DNA of 26,545 nt from Segatella copri (GTDB lineage Bacteria; Bacteroidota; Bacteroidia; Bacteroidales; Bacteroidaceae), in contig NZ_JAHOEA010000048.1 in NCBI RefSeq assembly GCF_019127135.1, forward strand, positions 1-26,545, given 5' to 3'. The notes under the pieces are model-generated. The model saw only the letters and a program-made list of their open reading frames with translations. It did no database searches and was not told the DNA's origin. Shown here one piece after another: positions 22,772 to 26,545 of this stretch (the stretch's first letter is position 1; each line of letters begins with the position of its first letter). The translations under genes were made by a program, and so were the position numbers.

Positions 22772-23737
22772 ATGAACAGAGTATTACAACTTCTCATGGC
22801 AGCAACCCTCATGACAGGATTTGCCGCCTGCTCGTCCGATGACGATATGACCAACAACTTTCCTGAAGATGGCGTTGTGCGCTTCAATGTGGGAGTGAAC
22901 AATCCGCAGACCCGTGCCTCGCATACTGATGGCAGCAAGGTTACAGAGTTTGGTATCTGCATTACCAACAATGCCAATTCAAACTACACATACAACAACG
23001 TCAAAGTGACCGGTAGCAATACCACCGCTTGGACACCAGCCACACAGATGCTATGGCAAAACTCCACTCAGGCTGTTGACATTGTGGCTTATTCTCCTTA
23101 TGTGGCAGGAAAATACAACACATCCACCACGACTCTCCCTGTCAAGGTTGAAGAAACACAAATCAAAGACGGCTACACAAGCGACTTCCTTATCTGCAAG
23201 ATGCCGGGCTTTAAGCCGAGTACAGGACTGATTGAAGGAGGCAAACTGAATTTGGCTTTCAAGCACGCCCTGAGCCAACTTACCATTACCGTAACGCTCG
23301 GATCAGAGTTCAACGCCCCGGATTTGGTAACCACAAATCCTATCACCGATTTGAAAGTCAACGGTACATACATTGAAGGTATATGCGACTTTACCAAGGA
23401 ATCAGGCTTCGTCACAGCCAAGACTACAGAAGCCAATACCATTGCCGTTGCTCCGTCTGAGTATGGCGAATTTGAAAAAGCTACCTCTCTATCATCCAAT
23501 GCAAAGGCAACCTACCAGTGTCTGCTGATACCTCAGATCATCGAGAAAGGAAAATTCAGCGTAAGCTTTAAGTTGAATGGAAAACCTTATACATGGACAT
23601 CCGACCAAGCCGTAACTCTCGCGGAGAACACCGCCTACACATTGGCTTTGACAGCTGGCAAGGAGCTAGTAGTGGTAGGAGAAATGACAGCCAACGCATG
23701 GCAGGAAGGTTCGACTTCCAATGTAGAGACCGAATAA
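22772..23737 (+). CDS. Fimbrillin-family lipoprotein, second of three
   Basis: The 321-aa product has a signal peptide ending in lipobox FAAC, followed by SSDDDM. The mature part has two fimbrillin-type beta domains. NPQTRASHTDGSKVTEFGI marks the N-terminal one, with TPATQMLWQN and VDIVAYSPYV. LNLAFKHALSQLTITVTLGS marks the second, and the end ANAWQEGS matches the family. Its arginine near residue 48 (QTRAS) could be the site where gingipain-like proteases cut fimbrillins before assembly, although that processing is known mainly from Porphyromonas. It is 29 bases after the first fimbrillin gene and 21 bases before the next open frame. Confidence 0.88.
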   Translation: MNRVLQLLMAATLMTGFAACSSDDDMTNNFPEDGVVRFNVGVNNPQTRASHTDGSKVTEFGICITNNANSNYTYNNVKVTGSNTTAWTPATQMLWQNSTQAVDIVAYSPYVAGKYNTSTTTLPVKVEETQIKDGYTSDFLICKMPGFKPSTGLIEGGKLNLAFKHALSQLTITVTLGSEFNAPDLVTTNPITDLKVNGTYIEGICDFTKESGFVTAKTTEANTIAVAPSEYGEFEKATSLSSNAKATYQCLLIPQIIEKGKFSVSFKLNGKPYTWTSDQAVTLAENTAYTLALTAGKELVVVGEMTANAWQEGSTSNVETE

Positions 23738-23770
23738 TAACCGAACAGATAAAATTTAATGATAACAACA

Positions 23771-25585
23771 ATGAAGACAATTAAATATATGGGCATGGCG
23801 CTGATTATGGCTGCACTTGCCTCTTGCAGCAGCGATGATGACTTCGGAACGAACTGGCAGAACGACCCTACTGCTGTGCGCGTGAGTGCTACCGTTGGCG
23901 GTGTGTTTACCCGCAGCAACCCGACTGCAACAACCGAAGCTGAGCAGAAGAAATTCAACGAAGGTGATGCGATTACTATCTCCACAGAAGGACAGACATC
24001 AGTGAACTACATACTTAAAGATGGCACATGGGGACCAGAAACCTCTGGACAATTCCTCAAGTGGAGCAGCGAGTCTATGACGTTCACCGCCCGTTACCCA
24101 AAAACAAGCGGAGATTTTATTGTACCAAAAAATCAGAATGGTATTGATGAAATAGCATCGGCTGACTATATGACTGCGACAAAAGTTTATAATAAAATTC
24201 CCGCTAACAGAAAGGTTGATTTTCTCTTCGAACGTCAGATGGCTCGCGTGGTAATCACTATCGCCGGCTTTAACAATGAGTTTTCTGGTGACGACTCTGT
24301 TTCCGAAATGTATGTAACATCTAAGGAAAGAATTGCCAAAGACGGAAGCGCAGTTACTGCAACATCTGAAATTATACCTTACTCGCAGGACCGCTACGGC
24401 AAGAAAGGCAGCATATACTACGCTCTTGTAGCACCGAACACAGCAACCAACTATGAATTCATCAAACTGACAGTTAAGAAGTCTGATGATATAAAAGATC
24501 TCACAGTAAAGAACCCTGTAGCATTAGAAGCAGGAAAGAGTTATAATTTCAACCTGACCATCGGTAAGGACGGAGTAAGTCTTGGCACGGTTTCGGTTGA
24601 AGATTGGGGCAACACAGGCACTATCTCCGGTGGGGAAGCTGTACTAGGTACATTAGATTTATCCAATGAGAACATCAACATTACTGACGACGGCTATTAT
24701 GTCATCACCACCAATGGCAAAACCACCGCAAACACTATCACCATCAGCGGCAATGCTACCGTGCAGTTAAAGAATGCCATCATCAGTACAAGCGACATCG
24801 GTATCGATGTCAAGAGTGGCAGTCCGACGATTATCGTGTCCGGCACGGAGAATAGTGTTACTTCCACTACTGCTACCGCTATCAATGTATGCGATGGTGC
24901 TACACTCACCATTAAAGGCGAGAACGGAACAAATGATAAGCTGACAGCTAAGGGCGGCTCCACATCTACTAATACTAATGGAAGTCACAGTACAGCAGGA
25001 GCTGGTATCGGCAGCAGTGATGGTGGCAACATCGTTATTGAAAATGTAAGCATAGAGGCTACCGGTGGAACTGGTAATCAAACTGTTACCCCCTATTATT
25101 CCGGCGGTGCAGGAATCGGCAGTTCGTCATCAGCACATTGTGGCGACATAACGATCTCAAATGCCGTGATTACAGCTTCCGGTGGAAAGGGAGCTCCAGG
25201 TATAGGAATGGGAGCCGGTAAGAGCGCTTCAGCCCCTACAATGGGGAATATTAATATCAAATCCTCAACAATCACTGCTACAGGAGGTCTTTATGCTTCT
25301 GCTATTGGATTCCCTAATGTAAGTTGTTTTGATATACCAAAGACCCTCATCGGAGGCACAATCAATATAGAAACAGAAGAAAGCAGTGAAACTTTTCTTA
25401 GTAGGCTCACGTGTGATTTAGGCTCTATCCAGAACATGACTGAACCTATATATAAAATTGGTAAAGGAAGCCAATCTATATCTTTTTATAAAGGTTTGGA
25501 CGGTGGAGAATGGCCGGGTGTAGTGCTGAAGGCAAGCGACCAAACACTGACGAGCACAGATGGAATAGGAGCGTTAAAACAGTAG
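23771..25585 (+). CDS. Fimbrillin-family lipoprotein with repetitive C-terminal beta-helix-like domain
   Basis: The 604-aa precursor has a lipobox LASC (cysteine at 19) followed by SSDDDF. Residues of about 25-290 are fimbrillin-like (TRSNPTATTEAEQKKFNEGD, VDFLFERQMARVVITIAGF, EDWGNTGTISGGEAV). About 300 more residues follow, rich in G, S, T, I and N. Three copies of a GAGIGSS/strand/TGG pattern are visible: GAGIGSSDGGNIVIENVSIE, GAGIGSSSSAHCGDITISNA and GIGMGAGKSAS with NIKSSTITATGG. This resembles right-handed beta-helix or carbohydrate-binding domains. I infer a fimbrial tip adhesin whose C-terminus contacts glycans. The ATG at 23771 gives the usual signal length; ATG 23759 adds MITT. Confidence 0.85.
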   Translation: MKTIKYMGMALIMAALASCSSDDDFGTNWQNDPTAVRVSATVGGVFTRSNPTATTEAEQKKFNEGDAITISTEGQTSVNYILKDGTWGPETSGQFLKWSSESMTFTARYPKTSGDFIVPKNQNGIDEIASADYMTATKVYNKIPANRKVDFLFERQMARVVITIAGFNNEFSGDDSVSEMYVTSKERIAKDGSAVTATSEIIPYSQDRYGKKGSIYYALVAPNTATNYEFIKLTVKKSDDIKDLTVKNPVALEAGKSYNFNLTIGKDGVSLGTVSVEDWGNTGTISGGEAVLGTLDLSNENINITDDGYYVITTNGKTTANTITISGNATVQLKNAIISTSDIGIDVKSGSPTIIVSGTENSVTSTTATAINVCDGATLTIKGENGTNDKLTAKGGSTSTNTNGSHSTAGAGIGSSDGGNIVIENVSIEATGGTGNQTVTPYYSGGAGIGSSSSAHCGDITISNAVITASGGKGAPGIGMGAGKSASAPTMGNINIKSSTITATGGLYASAIGFPNVSCFDIPKTLIGGTINIETEESSETFLSRLTCDLGSIQNMTEPIYKIGKGSQSISFYKGLDGGEWPGVVLKASDQTLTSTDGIGALKQ

Positions 25586-25602
25586 TAAGAATGATATAAA
25601 AC

Positions 25603-25763
25603 ACTCCCAAGCCTGACGGGGGAGTAGAAGTGTCAGGTTAGTTATAACAATCACTCGCCATGAGAAAGGAGTAGAACATCGGAGAGTAAGACAGTGTGAG
25701 TCATATTCGGCAGTTATGCTGAAGGGCGTATCCCGAAAAGCCCTTATAAAACGAGTAGGGATA
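25603..25763 (+). promoter_or_regulatory. Structured leader between the adhesin and HTGDENG genes
   Basis: The 191-base gap carries two crossing pairs of inverted repeats. At its 5' end ACTCCC (25603-25608) pairs with GGGAGT (25620-25625), and CCTGAC (25612-25617) pairs with GTCAGG (25632-25637). Near the gene GGGC (25724-25727) pairs with GCCC (25740-25743), and TATCCC (25729-25734) pairs with GGGATA (25758-25763). A hairpin TTCGGCA/TGCTGAA (25706-25723) precedes the second set. Both sets are H-type pseudoknot candidates. No TAnnTTTG box is seen, so the next gene is probably read through from the fimbrillin promoter. Confidence 0.4.
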
Positions 25764-25776
25764 AAAAGTTTTAAAT

Positions 25777-26421
25777 ATGGCTGATAATGATAAAGCAGTA
25801 TTGATTGGCTATGTTCTGATCGATCAATTGCAAGATAAAGGCACTAAGGGTATTGTTGAATCCGGCAAGGATGTTATATTCAATAATGGGACCTCTTCGT
25901 ATAAGGCAAAATTCGGATGCGTTATAGTCGGTCGAAAACATACTGGTGATGAGAATGGTTTAACATACTACCTGACGGGCAAACCTAAGATCTTTGATGT
26001 GGATTTACGTAACGAGGTACATGAAGTTCGTTTTGCCGTTTTTGATAGACATAATAGCGATAGTTTCAAACAATCTAATCTCAATTTTACCTGTGAAGGT
26101 AACAATGTGATTGTTGGACGTACTCATACGGGGGATGAAAATGGTTTCACAACCTTTGTCTATGCAGAACTGGCCGTTAAGAAAGTTAATCTTATCGGTA
26201 AATATAACTATAGCATAGGAGTAGTAGAACCGAAAGACTCTCTTTTGTTTGAAGAATCAATAAAGATTGCAAAAGAAAGCAATGGAGAATGGGCATTGTC
26301 AAAACTGGGCGAATACTATCTTCCGATGGTAGCAATGTCACACAGTGGTGATGAAAATGGAACTTCCACTTACGGATTTAAGCTGTTTGGCATCTATAGA
26401 GAGCCGATTTCTAAGGACTAA
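25777..26421 (+). CDS. Unidentified protein with three HTGDENG repeats
   Basis: The 214-aa protein has no signal peptide, lipobox or membrane helix. Three internal repeats share a core: VIVGRKHTGDENGLTYY (motif at 55-61), VIVGRTHTGDENGFTTF (117-123) and VAMSHSGDENGTSTY (189-195). They are spaced 62 and 72 residues apart, so the whole chain divides into three units of about 70 residues. The strands around each motif suggest a three-fold beta structure, such as a beta-trefoil or beta-prism, with acidic loops (GDENG) that could bind metal or sugar. I do not recognise the family. It follows the adhesin gene on the same strand and is closed by a terminator, so it belongs to the locus by position only. 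Confidence 0.75.
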   Translation: MADNDKAVLIGYVLIDQLQDKGTKGIVESGKDVIFNNGTSSYKAKFGCVIVGRKHTGDENGLTYYLTGKPKIFDVDLRNEVHEVRFAVFDRHNSDSFKQSNLNFTCEGNNVIVGRTHTGDENGFTTFVYAELAVKKVNLIGKYNYSIGVVEPKDSLLFEESIKIAKESNGEWALSKLGEYYLPMVAMSHSGDENGTSTYGFKLFGIYREPISKD

Positions 26422-26431
26422 CCTGCGGTAT

Positions 26432-26475
26432 AGGCTCACCAATGAAGGTAATCACACCCTATTATTGGTGAGCCT
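26432..26475 (+). terminator. Intrinsic terminator of the HTGDENG gene
   Basis: AGGCTCACCAAT (26432-26443) pairs with ATTGGTGAGCCT (26464-26475) and is followed by TTTTG. It closes the transcription unit 10 bases after the stop. Confidence 0.88.
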
Positions 26476-26486
26476 TTTTGCGTATT

Positions 26487-26545
26487 AACAGTTTCATTCC
26501 TACCAATGAAACACCTTTTTGATAGGAATGAAACTATTTTCTTGA
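26487..26545 (+). repeat. 59-bp exact duplicate, right copy, with operator boxes
   Basis: This block is identical to 21690-21748 and contains GTTTCATT (26491-26498) and AATGAAAC at 26505 and 26527. It follows a terminator, so it most likely marks the promoter region of another gene beyond the window under the same control. Confidence 0.9.

Overview
The window looks like a chromosomal segment of a Bacteroidales bacterium, most likely Prevotella/Segatella. Supporting signs are promoters with the Bacteroidetes -7 box TAnnTTTG, a short (291 aa) primary sigma factor, Mfa-like fimbrillin lipoproteins, a type IX secretion (T9SS) type-B sorting domain, a DPP5-like S9 peptidase and few Shine-Dalgarno sequences. 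No rRNA, tRNA, CRISPR array or recognisable insertion-sequence transposase is visible.

Bases 1-5870 are accessory DNA. The 3' end of an unidentified + strand gene converges on an unidentified minus strand gene (99-1205). A long, highly structured untranslated leader (about 1311-1636) precedes a tight four-gene run: an EcoRI-family adenine methyltransferase, an overlapping DUF262-HNH nuclease, a small VanZ-like membrane protein and a glycine-zipper/SHOCT membrane protein. This reads as a candidate restriction-modification or anti-phage operon. It is followed by a 12-bp tandem repeat in an apparent gene remnant and by the terminator of an Rpn-type PD-(D/E)XK nuclease gene on the minus strand.

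Bases 5871-20300 are mostly conserved chromosome: rpn, uvrA, a minimal T9SS type-B domain protein, a LysM/periplasmic-binding-fold protein, an outer-membrane beta-barrel, an MFSD1-like MFS carrier, a WG-repeat protein, rpoD, a POT peptide transporter, two very small membrane proteins (one only 34 aa) and an S9 dipeptidyl peptidase. The extracellular peptidase and the POT and MFS carriers suggest a peptide-using lifestyle.

Bases 20400-26545 form a surface-structure locus. Three 38-bp repeats precede a membrane-anchored AraC-type regulator that is split in two frames at a G6 tract. A promoter with helically phased AATGAAAC boxes follows, then three fimbrillin-family lipoprotein genes (the last with a repetitive C-terminal domain resembling a tip adhesin), a pseudoknot-rich leader, and a cytoplasmic-looking protein with three HTGDENG-type repeats. 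The same 59-bp operator block recurs identically at the right edge. I therefore infer a regulon of surface genes under a possibly phase-variable, membrane-bound regulator. That model, the structured leader of the methyltransferase operon and the HTGDENG protein are the most original items here.
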